Shown here: in pieces, positions 26,780 to 37,207 of the stretch
Numbering within the stretch: position 1 is the stretch's first letter
Layout of the letters: every line of letters begins with the position of its first letter
Source of the DNA: Bacteroidota bacterium
Lineage (GTDB): Bacteria; Bacteroidota; Ignavibacteria; SZUA-365
Length of the DNA stretch: 64,000 bases
Assembly (NCBI GenBank): GCA_003246455.1
Contig: QKAF01000009.1
Span: 21,395 to 85,394 of the forward strand
Direction: 5' to 3'
The notes under the pieces: generated by a model
Databases searched by the model: none
What the model was told of the DNA's origin: nothing
The model's input: the letters and a program-made list of their open reading frames with translations, nothing else
Program-made: the position numbers and the translations under genes

Positions 26780-26980
26780 TTATTTTGCGCGGCATCCGAT
26801 CTTGAGTGAAACCTGGTATTCGACCTCGTTCGCGTCGGTCACGCGACCGCGCATGGAAAGGACTTCGAACCAGGCCACATGATGCGTCTTGGCGGCTTCG
26901 TCGAGCCCTTCCTTGATCGCAGCTTCGATGTTTTCCGTTGAAATGCCGACGACTTCTTTGTACTCGAATGCAGATGGCAT
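26780..26980 (-). CDS. Dodecin-family flavin-binding protein
   Basis: This 66-residue protein has the dodecin pattern: YKEVVGISTENIEAAIKEGL, then the conserved Trp-type position (HVAWFEVLSMRGRV) and VEYQVSLKIG at the end. Dodecins form dodecamers that store flavin and limit photo- or redox damage, which fits its place beside two peroxiredoxins. Confidence 0.9.
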   Translation of the reverse strand: MPSAFEYKEVVGISTENIEAAIKEGLDEAAKTHHVAWFEVLSMRGRVTDANEVEYQVSLKIGCRAK

Positions 26981-27040
26981 TGTTACTCCTCACAAAAAAG
27001 ATAAACATGAATCGGTCTGCTGACGTTCCAGCGACCGCAA

Positions 27041-29170
27041 TTATTCTTCGGTATTGTAGTACATGTTGACGTAGTCCGACACCATGCGGTCGGTATTGAA
27101 CTGCGGGATGAGCGTCTCCATCGAATTGCGGATGCGCTGAATCCACTTCCGGGGAATTCCGAATTCGTCGCGATCGTAAAATTCGGGGATTACCTCCTTC
27201 TCGAGTATCGTGTAGAGGAATTCCGCGTCGTTGGCGTCCTGCTGCTCCTGGTCCTCGAGATTCGCGTCGTCGCCGATGCTCCAGCCGTTGGAACCGTTGT
27301 AGCCTTCACGCCACCACCCGTCCTGGATGCTCAGGTTGAGGCCGCCGTGGATCACGATCTTCATCCCGCTCGTCCCGCTCGCCTCCATCGGCCGGCGGGG
27401 ATTGTTGAGCCAGATGTCGACGCCCGAAATCATGTGCCGCGCAACGTTGATGTCGTAGTTTTCGAGGAAAACGACCTTGCCGAACAGCGCGGGATTCTTG
27501 CTGTAGCCGACGATCTCCTGGATGTACTGCTTGCCCATGTCGTCCCGGGGGTGCGCTTTCCCGGCGAAGACCAGCTGTACGGGACGGTCCGGATGGTTGA
27601 TCATTTCGACGACGCGCGCGAACTCCTTGAAAAACAGCGGCGCGCGTTTATACGTCGCGAACCGCCGCGCGAAGCCGATGGTCAGGGCATCCGGGTTCAG
27701 GATGCCGTCCTGGGCGACGCTGTAATCGGCGCCGGACCGCTGGAACTGATGCCGCATGATGCGGCGGACGTACTCGATCAGATCGCGGCGCAGGCCGTAC
27801 CGCAGCGCCCAGAGATCCTCGTCGGGGATGAGTTCCGGATCGGACACCTGCGTCCAGATCGCCTGCTTCTTCAGATAGTAGATCCACTTGGCGCCAAGGT
27901 GCTTGTGCCAGAACTGGCGGGTGCGGTTCGCCATCCACCCGAGGATATGCACTCCGTTGGTGATGTGGCCGATCGGCACCTGCGATGGATCGCTGACGTT
28001 GAAAAATCCTGCCCACATCTCCCGGCTCACCTGCCCGTGCAGCTCGCTGACGCCGTTCGCGGCGCGCGACATTTTCAGTGCCAGCACGGTCATGCAGAAA
28101 CTTTCGGCGCTGTCGTCGCGGTGTTCGCGGCCGTACGAGAGCAGGTCGTGGTGTTCGAGCCCGAGGCTCTGCCGGAACCCCAGCATAAGGTGATCGAGCA
28201 GATCAGGGGTGAACCGGTCGTGCCCCGCCGGGACGGGGGTATGGGTCGTGAACACGCATTTCCTGCGGACCCACTCCTCTGCGGCCTCGCGCGCGTCACC
28301 GCGGGAGAGCCGCTCACGCAGGAGTTCGAGCGTCAGAAACGCACTGTGCCCCTCGTTCATGTGATACACGGTGGGATACCTGTCGAGCTGCCGCAGATAG
28401 CGCACGCCGCCGATCCCCAGGATGATTTCCTGCATGACGCGCGTCGTGCTGTCGCCGCCGTAAACGCGAGCCGTGATTTCGCGGTAATGCAGATCATTTT
28501 CCGGCCGGTTCGTGTCGAGCAAGTAGATCACGGCGCGGCCGACGTTGACCCGGTAGGCGTGGAATGTCACGATGCTGTGCCCGATCTCCACCGATGCGGT
28601 GATCGGATTGCCGGCGTCGTCCGTGACGAGGGCAACCGGGAGATTCTTCGGGTCCACGAGCGGATAACTTTCATGCTGCCAGCCGTCGGGTCCAAGAGTC
28701 TGCTGGAAATACCCGTTGCGGTAGAACAGGCTGACGCCGATGAAGGGCACCCCCAGATCGCTCGCCGACTTCGTGTGATCCCCGGCCAGAACGCCGAGAC
28801 CGCCTGAATAGATCGGGAGACACTCGTGGAGACCGAACTCCGCGCTGAAGTAGGCAATCAGCCGCCCGTCGGGTCCCTGGGTATGCACGTTGTACCACGT
28901 GTCTTCCTTCGCCATGTACGCGTCGAATTCCTGGATGACGTCCTCGACGAACTCGAGGAACTCCCTCTCGCACAGCCGCGCCTGCAGTTCCTCGTTCGAT
29001 ATCGACAGGAGAACGGCGACGGCATTGTGGTTCGACGATCGCCACTTTCGCTCGGAGAGCGCCTTGAAGATGTCCTGTGCCTTGGGGTTCCAGGTCCACC
29101 AGAGATTGTATGCCAGACGGTGCAGACCCTCTATCGCCTGCGCCGTGCGCTGCATGAATGCTGCATTCAT
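27041..29170 (-). CDS. glgP: Alpha-glucan (glycogen/maltodextrin) phosphorylase
   Basis: This 709-residue GT35 phosphorylase of the short bacterial/archaeal type releases glucose-1-phosphate from alpha-1,4-glucans. It has NLWWTWNPKAQDIF near the start and AYFSAEFGLHECLPIYSGGL at about 104-123. The PLP-binding EASGTSGMKIVIHGG near 595-609 is followed by NGSNGWSIGDD. The frame is open upstream, and I chose the ATG at 29170 because it has a GAGG Shine-Dalgarno and matches the family start. An ATG at 29203 would add 11 residues. No other glycogen gene is adjacent. Confidence 0.92.
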   Translation of the reverse strand: MNAAFMQRTAQAIEGLHRLAYNLWWTWNPKAQDIFKALSERKWRSSNHNAVAVLLSISNEELQARLCEREFLEFVEDVIQEFDAYMAKEDTWYNVHTQGPDGRLIAYFSAEFGLHECLPIYSGGLGVLAGDHTKSASDLGVPFIGVSLFYRNGYFQQTLGPDGWQHESYPLVDPKNLPVALVTDDAGNPITASVEIGHSIVTFHAYRVNVGRAVIYLLDTNRPENDLHYREITARVYGGDSTTRVMQEIILGIGGVRYLRQLDRYPTVYHMNEGHSAFLTLELLRERLSRGDAREAAEEWVRRKCVFTTHTPVPAGHDRFTPDLLDHLMLGFRQSLGLEHHDLLSYGREHRDDSAESFCMTVLALKMSRAANGVSELHGQVSREMWAGFFNVSDPSQVPIGHITNGVHILGWMANRTRQFWHKHLGAKWIYYLKKQAIWTQVSDPELIPDEDLWALRYGLRRDLIEYVRRIMRHQFQRSGADYSVAQDGILNPDALTIGFARRFATYKRAPLFFKEFARVVEMINHPDRPVQLVFAGKAHPRDDMGKQYIQEIVGYSKNPALFGKVVFLENYDINVARHMISGVDIWLNNPRRPMEASGTSGMKIVIHGGLNLSIQDGWWREGYNGSNGWSIGDDANLEDQEQQDANDAEFLYTILEKEVIPEFYDRDEFGIPRKWIQRIRNSMETLIPQFNTDRMVSDYVNMYYNTEE

Positions 29171-29178
29171 TGGAAAAG

Positions 29179-29182
29179 CCTC
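29179..29182 (-). promoter_or_regulatory. Shine-Dalgarno (GAGG) deciding the glgP start
   Basis: GAGG lies 8 bases before the ATG at 29170. The alternative ATG at 29203 has only a diffuse GGGACGG upstream. The 293 bp from 29171 to 29463 hold no recognisable gene; no clear promoter was found. Confidence 0.4.
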
Positions 29183-29463
29183 GATTCTTGCTTGTGAAAT
29201 CATGTCCGTCCCGGCCTGCAAAACGGAATACGGGCCGTCGCCCTCTTGCCGTCGTACGCCGGCTTCCGCGTGTTCGCGCTTCGCTCTGAACAGGGGATCC
29301 GGTGAATAATCGGTACAGATAGAGCAAAATAGCGGGACCGGCCTGAAGTTCCAACACACAACCGCCCGATGAAATTCCTCAAGGAATGAGATGCCTGTCC
29401 GGCGGTCTCTCCCGCCGCCGATCCCCGGCGACAATGCGAATGATTGCGGCGAATGTTCCCGCG

Positions 29464-30951
29464 TCAGGGGGTGATGTTCGCGGATTGATTCGCGGAACTG
29501 CGGGGATTCTGAAACAGCAGATTATCCGCTCGCAATGTCCGGCGTATCATCATGACGCCGTCCGGATCCTTCAGCGCCGTGAAGGCCTCCGCCAGGGATG
29601 CCGCGAGGGAATCCCGAAGGATGCGGCGTTCCTCCCCGGCCGCAAGCTGCAGCCATGCATGCTGCGTGAACATCGTTCCGAGCAGCGACCGCACCCGGCG
29701 CGCGTCATCGCGGTGCTGCCGCGCTTCTGCGAGCGCCCGGCGTATCCGTGTCTCCGCGCGCTCGGCGTCGCCTCCTTTCCCCGCATAGTTCATCCCGCGA
29801 ACGGCATGCACGGCGTCAGGATCCGGGGCTTCGCGCTCGATCCGGCTGCGGAATCGGCTTCGCAGCGTCACGGCGATCATGGACGGGGCACGGGCCACAC
29901 CCGCGTCGTTGAGGAGGTAGACGATCCCGCGGCACTGCACCGCGGTGAGATTCGTGCGGACGAGGTCCAGGCCGGCCCGGAGGATCAAATCCCCTGTCGC
30001 TCCTTCGAGCATGGGGAGAATGCGCAGGATGGCACTGCGGATGAACAGTCCCTGATTGTAGCAGCGGTCATGATCTCCGAACTGGTACCCTTTCCGCTGG
30101 CGCAGCGCCTGGAGTTCCGCGCCCGGGTTCTCGAATCCGAGGAGTTCCAGGGCCCCGAAGGCATCGGAAAACCCGATCTCCACGAAGTACGGAACGCTGT
30201 CGCGCTGGCACATTCGGGCGACGCGCCGCTGCAATTCGGCACGTCCCCGCGCCGCGCGCACGTTCGAAATGATATTCGAGGCTTCGTTCTTGTATCCGAG
30301 ATCGGAATACGTTCCGCGCGGAATGCTCGTGATGCGAACGAGCGGAGCGTCAAAATCGACTGTCAGGAGATGCAGTGCGTCCGCCCGACCGCGTTCCCTC
30401 CCGAGACGGCTGTCGAGACCGATGAGCAGAATGTCGAGCGTGCGTGTCGAGGGACGCGGCAGTCCACGAAGGACATCATCCGCGTACTCGGGAAGGGGCG
30501 GCGGCAGCGCGGCGGGCGGCGCGGCCGGCGCGATCGTCTCGCGGCCGGTCCCAACGGAATCACTACGGGCCGACGGCGCGGAATCGCCACGCACGGCGAG
30601 GGAAGCCGATGAGCCCCCCGAGACTTCCTCTCCCTGCAGCATCGGAGGCATGGCACTGCTGTCGAACAGTCGCATGACCGCTTCCTTTGCTTCCTCCCTG
30701 AACCCGGGCTGGAGTTCCGCATGCACCGTATTGATGGAGACGGCGGCGGACCGAACGACCTCGCGGGCGGCGCGCCGTCCGACTTCCGCGGGATCCGGGG
30801 GTGCGTACCGTTCGGGACCGACATGGGACAGGATTGCCCAGGCGGTAAAGAACGCGGCCACCGACCCCGTTGCCATAAGCGCGTGACGGAGCAGGCGGCG
30901 CCTCCGCTGCCGGCGCAGCAGATACTGTCGATGCCGTTCAAAGGTGTTCAT
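29464..30951 (-). CDS. LytR-CpsA-Psr (LCP) family protein
   Basis: This 495-residue protein has an Arg-rich cytoplasmic N-terminus, one membrane segment (about 25-43) and a long Ala/Pro/Ser-rich linker. An LCP domain follows at about 175-330 with LDILLIGLDSRLGRERGRAD, ALHLLTVDFDAPLVRITSIP-RGTY and a VGFEN-like middle. LCP enzymes move undecaprenyl-linked glycans onto peptidoglycan or other polymers; they are best known from Gram-positives. The ~150-residue C-terminal tail is Arg/Ala-rich and unassigned. ATG 30951 was chosen over an upstream GTG. It lies 48 bp downstream of the LysM transglycosylase, so envelope work in common is likely. Confidence 0.8.
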   Translation of the reverse strand: MNTFERHRQYLLRRQRRRRLLRHALMATGSVAAFFTAWAILSHVGPERYAPPDPAEVGRRAAREVVRSAAVSINTVHAELQPGFREEAKEAVMRLFDSSAMPPMLQGEEVSGGSSASLAVRGDSAPSARSDSVGTGRETIAPAAPPAALPPPLPEYADDVLRGLPRPSTRTLDILLIGLDSRLGRERGRADALHLLTVDFDAPLVRITSIPRGTYSDLGYKNEASNIISNVRAARGRAELQRRVARMCQRDSVPYFVEIGFSDAFGALELLGFENPGAELQALRQRKGYQFGDHDRCYNQGLFIRSAILRILPMLEGATGDLILRAGLDLVRTNLTAVQCRGIVYLLNDAGVARAPSMIAVTLRSRFRSRIEREAPDPDAVHAVRGMNYAGKGGDAERAETRIRRALAEARQHRDDARRVRSLLGTMFTQHAWLQLAAGEERRILRDSLAASLAEAFTALKDPDGVMMIRRTLRADNLLFQNPRSSANQSANITP

Positions 30952-30999
30952 GCACACCGGTATTCGGTCCGGTTCACGGACCCTGCGAAAAGAAAGACG

Positions 31000-33900
31000 C
31001 TATTGCGTGGTGTAGTAGACGATTTTCTGGCCGATTTTGAGGAACTCACCCAGGTCATTCCACTCGACGAGGCGCGACACCGGAATGCCGAGCGAACGGG
31101 AAATGCTGTTGAGTGTCTCCCCTTTGACGACCACATGCTCATGACGTACCCCGTTTTCAGGGGTCGCCGGTGCTGCCTGGGCGCCTTTGTCCGCGCCGGC
31201 GGGTTTCGCGACTGTCCGTCCCTGGACTTTCACGCTCGTACGTACGGCGGCGTCCTGACGCAGTTCCCCGGCGGGCGTCCGTGCGGGCGCTTCCGCGGCG
31301 GCACTGTCGGCCTTCAGCGAGACGCTTTTCGCAGCGGTGCCGCTGGCAGGATTCTTCGCGACCGGCGTCTCTGCATGCGATCCGGGCTGCGATTCCGAAT
31401 CCGGACCGACCACCTTCAGTTTCTGCCCGACGCTGAGGCTGCTCGACTTCAACCCGTTGATCTTCTTGAGCTGATCGACGGACAGACCGGCTGCACGGGC
31501 GATGCGGTAAAGATTGTCGCCGGGCTGCACTGTGTATACGCCGTCGACGGCTGCCAGCCCGCTGGCCGGATCGTCCTTAACCACCGGATCCGGCTGCGTG
31601 GCTGCCGGGGCGGCCTTCGTCTCTTCCGCTGCAGTCTTCGTGTCAGCAGGCGTCGACGCGTCCGATCCGGGAACGGGTTTGGCCGGCGCTGCCTTGGCCG
31701 GAGCCGCTTTCTTCTCAGCCGGAGCAGCCTTCTTTTCTGCTGGCACGGCTTTCGTTTCTGCTGCCGCCGTTTTCCCGGGCACGGGAGCGGCCTTCGCGGC
31801 AGGGGCGACATCCGTGCTGTTTTCCTTCGCGACCGCCGGAGCAGCCCGGCGCACGATCAGCTTCTGTCCGACCTGGATATTCGGATTCGGCATCGCATTC
31901 CACTGCATGAGGTCGTCGACCGACACGGCGTGCATCACCGCAATGCGGTAAAGGGTCTCGCCCTTGCCCACGGTGTAGACCGAATCTTCCTGGACAGCAG
32001 TGCGCTGTGCCGGTGCCGCTTTCACGACCGCGGGCTTTGCCGCATTCTTCTCCGCCTGCGGAGCTGCAGCGTCGGCTTTGCGCTTGCCGCTGCCGGGTTT
32101 CTCCTGCGCTGCCGTTTCCGGACTTGTTCCCGCGGCGTCGGACTGCACCTTGAGCGTGCTGCCGCTGGCGATGCGCGTACTCTTGAGTCCGTTCCACTCC
32201 ATGAGGTTCTGTATCGTCACGTTGAACGCGTCCGCGATGCTCGCCAGAGTCTCTCCCCGCTGCACGGTATGCTCAAACGTCGATGCGCCGGCGCCCGCTT
32301 CGATTCCGGTGGCGGGACCGTGCACACTGGCCTGCGACGCGTACCCGGCCGCACTGCTCGTGGCGCTGCCGCCGGGGGCCGCGGTGCTCTCTGCCGGGTG
32401 AAGTTCGGCCAGCAGCGGTGCTTCATCCTCCACGGGCTGATCCTTTTTCACCCACACGTCCATCGTCTTTCCCGCGATGAGGCGATCATCGGAAGCCATG
32501 CCGTTCCATGTCATCAGGTCCGCGACCGTCACGCCGAAATTCCTGGCGAGTCCGCCGAGGGTCATGCCGTTTTCCACCTTGATCGTCAGCTTCTGCCGTC
32601 CGTTGGTGCGCGCTGTCGGATCGGCTTCACTGTCGGGGTTGGCGATGTTGTCCATGGCGACCTTGATCGACGAGGTCGTCGTGACCTGCTTTTTCGGGAT
32701 CCGGAGTATCTCCCCGATGCGCAGATGCCGCGCGCTGTTCAGTTCGTTGGTCTTGACGATCTGCCCGACCGAGACGTTGTACTTCTTCGCGATCTTGTAC
32801 AGGTTGTCGCCGCGCTTGACCTTGTAATCGACGATCACGGTTTCCGTGGTGCTGCGCACCTCCACCTTGCCGATGTTGGCGGCGAAGGTTGCGGAGCGTC
32901 CCTTCGGAATACGCAGATCGAACGGCCGCGGCGGTGTCAGCGGCTGCAGCAGGGTCGGATTGAGCAGCTGCATCTCTTCCTCGCTGCTTCCGACCACAAG
33001 TGCGAGGTCCTTTATCTGATAGGGTTTGTCGGTGCTGACGACATCAAACTCGAGCGGACGCTCCATCTCGATCGAGGCGAAATCGTACTCTTTGGGATCG
33101 AGCGCCACGATCGCCGCCGCGATGAACCGCGGGACATAGTTCTGGGTCTCACGCGGCAGGTAGGGGCGCACTTCCCAGTACGACGGGTTCGTTTTGCCCG
33201 ATTTCTTGATGGCGCGCGAAATCCGTCCCGCGCCGGCATTGTACGCGGCAAGCGCGAGATGCCAGTCGTTGAACCGATTGTAGAGATCGCGCAGATGCCG
33301 CGCGGCCGCGCGGGTCGCTTTCTCGGGATCGCAGCGGTCATCGGTGTGCCAATCCCCTTTCAGCCCGTACATTTCACCCGTCGATTTCAGAAACTGCCAC
33401 AGCCCGACGCAGGCCGCCCACGACCGCGCGACGGGATTGACGCCGCTTTCGATCATCGAGAGGAAAATGATTTCGTCGGGCATTCCCTCTTCTTTCAGAA
33501 TCGGGCGCATAACGGGGAAATACCTGCCGGAGCGTTCGATCCACTTCACGAAATGCTTGCGCATCTTGGTGGTGAAATAGATGATGTTCTTTTCTACCTC
33601 CGTGTTCAGCGGGAGCGGGATCGTGGTCGCAGGGGGCTCCTTGAAAGCGATCTGCGAGAGGTCGATCGTATCGGCTTCCGCCGCGTCGTCGGCGAGCGAT
33701 GCCAGGGCGGACATCGGCACGTCGATTTCCGACTGCTCGATGGTCGTCGCGCAGGCGCGGTACAGGGCACGCAGGCGCGCCGAAAGTTCGGTGTACGTCG
33801 CGTCCTCGTCGATCTCGGGGAGATAACTGGCGCGGTCCAGTTTTTCACTGGCCTGTGTACACTGATCGATGGAGGTCAGCGTGTCGCCGTTCTCCAGCGC

Positions 33901-34197
33901 CTTCGCCGCAAGCACGATGTGCATGCGCGCGCGGTCGAGCAGGGGTTCCTTATCGATGGCGCTCACGTCCAGCGGCGGCGGCGCACCGTCGAGCGTAAGC
34001 TCGGGGCGCGGCAGGAACGGAGCGGAGGGATCGGGAGCAAGCGTGTCGAGAAGCGCAGCGGTCGACAGGCTGTCGTCGGCGCGTTCTTCCTTCGTCAATT
34101 CCCCCTGGGAGGAACAGGCGGCGGCGAACGCAGCGATGAGACCAGCGAGCAAAACGGATGAGATTCCCCGCGAGCGGAACACGTCGATCGAAAACAT
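31000..34197 (-). CDS. Lytic murein transglycosylase lipoprotein with six LysM domains (MltD-like)
   Basis: This 1065-residue envelope protein has a lipobox signal peptide ending FAAAC (Cys at about 27). A GH23 lytic transglycosylase domain at about 190-330 has [20 protein letters not shown] (catalytic Glu in IESG), [15 protein letters not shown] and [13 protein letters not shown]. Six LysM repeats follow, each with the (V)xxGxTLxxIA pattern, beginning near [65 protein letters not shown] and [12 protein letters not shown]. They are joined by Ala/Lys/Pro-rich linkers such as [17 protein letters not shown]. MltD usually has two or three LysM domains, so this is an expanded form. It cleaves and binds peptidoglycan at the outer-membrane inner leaflet. 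Confidence 0.9.
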   Translation of the reverse strand: MFSIDVFRSRGISSVLLAGLIAAFAAACSSQGELTKEERADDSLSTAALLDTLAPDPSAPFLPRPELTLDGAPPPLDVSAIDKEPLLDRARMHIVLAAKALENGDTLTSIDQCTQASEKLDRASYLPEIDEDATYTELSARLRALYRACATTIEQSEIDVPMSALASLADDAAEADTIDLSQIAFKEPPATTIPLPLNTEVEKNIIYFTTKMRKHFVKWIERSGRYFPVMRPILKEEGMPDEIIFLSMIESGVNPVARSWAACVGLWQFLKSTGEMYGLKGDWHTDDRCDPEKATRAAARHLRDLYNRFNDWHLALAAYNAGAGRISRAIKKSGKTNPSYWEVRPYLPRETQNYVPRFIAAAIVALDPKEYDFASIEMERPLEFDVVSTDKPYQIKDLALVVGSSEEEMQLLNPTLLQPLTPPRPFDLRIPKGRSATFAANIGKVEVRSTTETVIVDYKVKRGDNLYKIAKKYNVSVGQIVKTNELNSARHLRIGEILRIPKKQVTTTSSIKVAMDNIANPDSEADPTARTNGRQKLTIKVENGMTLGGLARNFGVTVADLMTWNGMASDDRLIAGKTMDVWVKKDQPVEDEAPLLAELHPAESTAAPGGSATSSAAGYASQASVHGPATGIEAGAGASTFEHTVQRGETLASIADAFNVTIQNLMEWNGLKSTRIASGSTLKVQSDAAGTSPETAAQEKPGSGKRKADAAAPQAEKNAAKPAVVKAAPAQRTAVQEDSVYTVGKGETLYRIAVMHAVSVDDLMQWNAMPNPNIQVGQKLIVRRAAPAVAKENSTDVAPAAKAAPVPGKTAAAETKAVPAEKKAAPAEKKAAPAKAAPAKPVPGSDASTPADTKTAAEETKAAPAATQPDPVVKDDPASGLAAVDGVYTVQPGDNLYRIARAAGLSVDQLKKINGLKSSSLSVGQKLKVVGPDSESQPGSHAETPVAKNPASGTAAKSVSLKADSAAAEAPARTPAGELRQDAAVRTSVKVQGRTVAKPAGADKGAQAAPATPENGVRHEHVVVKGETLNSISRSLGIPVSRLVEWNDLGEFLKIGQKIVYYTTQ

Positions 34198-34352
34198 ACA
34201 ACCTCGGGTCGGGTGGATGGAGGACTCGCCGCGAGCCGTTCCGGCCGGCGGCGATGTGATCATCCGGCGTCGTTCACCGAATCTGAATCAGCAGGAAACC
34301 TACGAATGTATCTTGAGAAAATCAATGAAATGAATGCCGTAAGATATTGGAA

Positions 34353-36035
34353 TCATTGACTGGCGGTACTTCCTTCCGCCGTCGGCGATCCCGTTCCGTT
34401 GACACCGCCCGCTTCGGCTGTTTTCTCGAAAATCAGAACGCCGAAGGTCTGATCGGGAGCAATGATCTGCTCCAGCAGCTTGAAATGCGGATTCTGCTGG
34501 AAGTACTCCATCGGGACATCACCGCCGAACTGGCTGTTGCCGTAATGGCTGTCCCAGACCATGATCGATCCGGTCGGCGCCTTCTCGAGTTCCTCGATCC
34601 GCAGGCCGCGATCCCGGTTCGCATCGTTGATGTCGATATCCGCGAAATAGCGGAAGAGAACGTGGTTCCCGTAGAGCGGACGCGAACGGAATTCCTCCGG
34701 CTGCTCAAGGTACCATTCCGCTGCCTGCTTCACCGTGCTTGCCTCCGTATCGAGCTTCCGCGGCTGCTCGGCATAGACAGTGAAGCCGACGAGCACGGCG
34801 ACCAGCAGCACGCTGACCACCGCACCGTTGAAGATTCTCGCCGAGGCATACAGCGCGTATACCGCGAGGAGGCCGATGATCACGGAAACGTGATCGTAGC
34901 GCGGCGCGTCGATGAGGATCAGTCCGTTGGTATCACGCGCGAGAAAGATCAGGCTGATGATCGTGAATCCGCCGAGAATGGCATAATTCACCACGGGCGT
35001 GCGGTTCTCGAGCATCGCATTCACCCCTTTGGCTGCGTAGATCGCCGTCAGCGGAGCGATGGAGAGCAGATACCGCCAGTGGCCAGGGTTCGCGCCGAAG
35101 TTCGGCACGTCCCACGCGGAAACGACCGCCCACGCGAACATGATCGTGAAGGTGAAAAACAGGAATCCGTGTTCGCTGAGCGTTTCCTTCATCCGGTCGA
35201 AGGGGTAGAAGGATTTCCAGTATCCCAGAACGAGCAGCGGGAGCACCACCGGACCCACCATATAGATGTACGTTCCGAAATAGTGCCAGAACGGTTTGTG
35301 GGGAACCTCGACGCCGAGGCCGATGCGCTGCATGTCGTCGAGCATCCACATGATATTCCCGGTGGACGCCCACCCGATCAGCGCGAGGACGAGCGGCGTC
35401 CAGGCCAGCAGCAGGAAAGGGATCCACTGTCGGCGCATGAGAAACAGCACGCCGAGTCCGATGCTCACAAGCGCGAATTCCTGTCGGATGGCAAAGACAT
35501 ACGACGAGGTGATCGCGGCCCAGATCCACCGTTCCCGGTAGTAGAAGTACAGGGACAGAACGATGAACAGCCCCGCGGTGATTTCCGAATAGGCCCGGAA
35601 CGAAAGCTGGAGATACAGCGGCTGCGCCGCGAGGAAGATGGCAGCGAGCGACGCGTTCTTCATCTTCATTGCGCGTCCGAGCTTGTAAGTCATGACTACG
35701 GTCAGCGCGGAGATGATGCAGTGCGCCAGCACAACGCCCGTGAACCCGAACAGTCCGGGAACGACGAGGAGGATTTTCCATCCCGGTTTGGGCTGGTTTC
35801 CCATGATCGAGAAGGGATCGCCCCAGAACTGCCGGATGTTGCGGTAGTGACCGATTTCATCGTCCTGGTAAAATCCGGTCGAGCCATGGCTGAACCAGTA
35901 ATACAGCAGCACGAGCAAGGGCAGCAGGAGCCAGATGTACCTGTCCAGAAAATCGTCGAGATTGAATGCAGGCGGAATCGTCTTCGATTCCGCTCTTCCT
36001 GCGCTTCCCTGCCTGCTTTTTCTTGTCTTCACCAT
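34353..36035 (-). CDS. Membrane glycosyltransferase, GT39/ArnT-like
   Basis: This 560-residue protein has about ten hydrophobic segments. After the first helix comes the acidic GT-C motif FYQDDEIGHYRN (about 55-66), typical of polyprenyl-phosphate-dependent sugar transferases facing the periplasm. Further motifs are FRAYSEITAGLFIVLSLYFY and the C-terminal soluble domain (about 430-560). It likely glycosylates lipid A, LPS or proteins. It begins 5 bp after the GT4 stop, in a run of LPS-type glycosyltransferases. Confidence 0.8.
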   Translation of the reverse strand: MVKTRKSRQGSAGRAESKTIPPAFNLDDFLDRYIWLLLPLLVLLYYWFSHGSTGFYQDDEIGHYRNIRQFWGDPFSIMGNQPKPGWKILLVVPGLFGFTGVVLAHCIISALTVVMTYKLGRAMKMKNASLAAIFLAAQPLYLQLSFRAYSEITAGLFIVLSLYFYYRERWIWAAITSSYVFAIRQEFALVSIGLGVLFLMRRQWIPFLLLAWTPLVLALIGWASTGNIMWMLDDMQRIGLGVEVPHKPFWHYFGTYIYMVGPVVLPLLVLGYWKSFYPFDRMKETLSEHGFLFFTFTIMFAWAVVSAWDVPNFGANPGHWRYLLSIAPLTAIYAAKGVNAMLENRTPVVNYAILGGFTIISLIFLARDTNGLILIDAPRYDHVSVIIGLLAVYALYASARIFNGAVVSVLLVAVLVGFTVYAEQPRKLDTEASTVKQAAEWYLEQPEEFRSRPLYGNHVLFRYFADIDINDANRDRGLRIEELEKAPTGSIMVWDSHYGNSQFGGDVPMEYFQQNPHFKLLEQIIAPDQTFGVLIFEKTAEAGGVNGTGSPTAEGSTASQ

Positions 36036-36040
36036 CTCGG

Positions 36041-37207
36041 TCAGCTCCGCTCCTTTGCTTTGCTTCGTTGGTACAGTTCCTCGATCCCATCGGCCATGTA
36101 CTCCCAGGAGTACTTTTTCTTTTCCTCGATCACGCCGGCACGAAAATCCTCGAACCGGTCGTTCTCAAAGAAAGAAATGACCGCATCCGCGATCGCGGAA
36201 GGCTTTTCTGGGGGCACGATGAATCCGGTGCGCCCGTCGACGATAACCTCGCCCAGTCCGCCGACATCGGTCGCAATCACCGGGCGGTGGAAGTTGTAGG
36301 CGATCTGGATGATGCCGCTCTGGGTGGCAGACTTGTAGGGCAGCGTCATAACGTCGGCGGCGGAAAAATACGCGCCGACTTCTTCGTTCGGCACGTAGTC
36401 CGAATGAAAGATCACCGCGTCGTCGATCCCGAGTCTGCGGACCTGGTCACGGTACTGCGCCTCGTTGTTGTAGAATTCACCGACCACCAGCAGCGTGACG
36501 CGCGTTTTCGCGAGAATCGCGGGCATGGCGTCGAGAATGACGTCCAGCCCCTTGTAATCGCGGACGTATCCGAAAAATAGAAGCACGCGGGCGTCGTCCC
36601 CGAGCTTCATCGCCGGATCCATTTCCCGCAGCTTCGCACGCGCCTCCGTCCGGGAGCTTTCCTCGCCGAAAATCTCGTATACCGGGTGAGGCAGATATGC
36701 GAGCAGCGGATCCTTTTTCCACAGGCGCAGGTCCCGTTCGACAGCACGCGACTGTACGACATAGCTGTCGATGAAGCGGAAGGCGAAGCGCGTCAGCAGT
36801 TTGTCTCCGGGCCGCCGCTCATGCGGAATGACGTTGTCGCAGATGAACATCGTACGCGTGGACCGGCCCCAGCGGGCGATCGCCGCGATGACACCGTACG
36901 ACGGAGCGAAAAAAGGCATCCAGAACTTGAACACTATCAGGTCGGCGTGCAGCGCGCGGACGCGGAAGCCCGTGCGAATCCAGTTCAGCGGGTTGATCGA
37001 ATCGATCCATTGCTCGCTCGCGACCGGGACCCCCGCATCCCCGCTCTCCTCCTGGGATTTGCCCGGGAACAGGAGCTTCGGGTACTGGCGGGAGAACGTC
37101 ACGATGCGGACATCATGACGCCGCGAAAGGTATTTCCATAACAGTCCGACATAGTGGGCGATACCGCCCCGCAGCGGATACGCCGTGCCGATGAGCACGA
37201 TGTTCAT
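36041..37207 (-). CDS. Glycosyltransferase family 4
   Basis: This 388-residue GT-B enzyme starts MNIVLIGTAYPLRGGIAHYV (donor-site Gly-rich loop). The C-terminal nucleotide-sugar site has LLFFGYVRDYKGLDVIL near 215 and the E-x7-E-type region VMTLPYKSATQSGIIQIAY near 300. The true start ATG 37207 overlaps the GT9 stop (TGATG); the longer frame upstream is a shadow. Together with the neighbouring GT9, GT39 and GT2 genes it forms an LPS/polysaccharide assembly set. Confidence 0.88.
   Translation of the reverse strand: MNIVLIGTAYPLRGGIAHYVGLLWKYLSRRHDVRIVTFSRQYPKLLFPGKSQEESGDAGVPVASEQWIDSINPLNWIRTGFRVRALHADLIVFKFWMPFFAPSYGVIAAIARWGRSTRTMFICDNVIPHERRPGDKLLTRFAFRFIDSYVVQSRAVERDLRLWKKDPLLAYLPHPVYEIFGEESSRTEARAKLREMDPAMKLGDDARVLLFFGYVRDYKGLDVILDAMPAILAKTRVTLLVVGEFYNNEAQYRDQVRRLGIDDAVIFHSDYVPNEEVGAYFSAADVMTLPYKSATQSGIIQIAYNFHRPVIATDVGGLGEVIVDGRTGFIVPPEKPSAIADAVISFFENDRFEDFRAGVIEEKKKYSWEYMADGIEELYQRSKAKERS

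Noticed and set aside
30721..34161. 1146-codon plus-strand open frame opposite the LCP and LysM transglycosylase genes
   Set aside because: Its protein is low-complexity (Arg/His/Leu/Asp-rich) without signal or domains, and the opposite strand carries clear SLT and LysM domains. It is an antisense shadow caused by high GC codon use.
34347..36299. 650-codon plus-strand frame opposite the GT39 gene
   Set aside because: Runs through the minus-strand GT39 and into the GT4 gene; highly charged composition with no domains.
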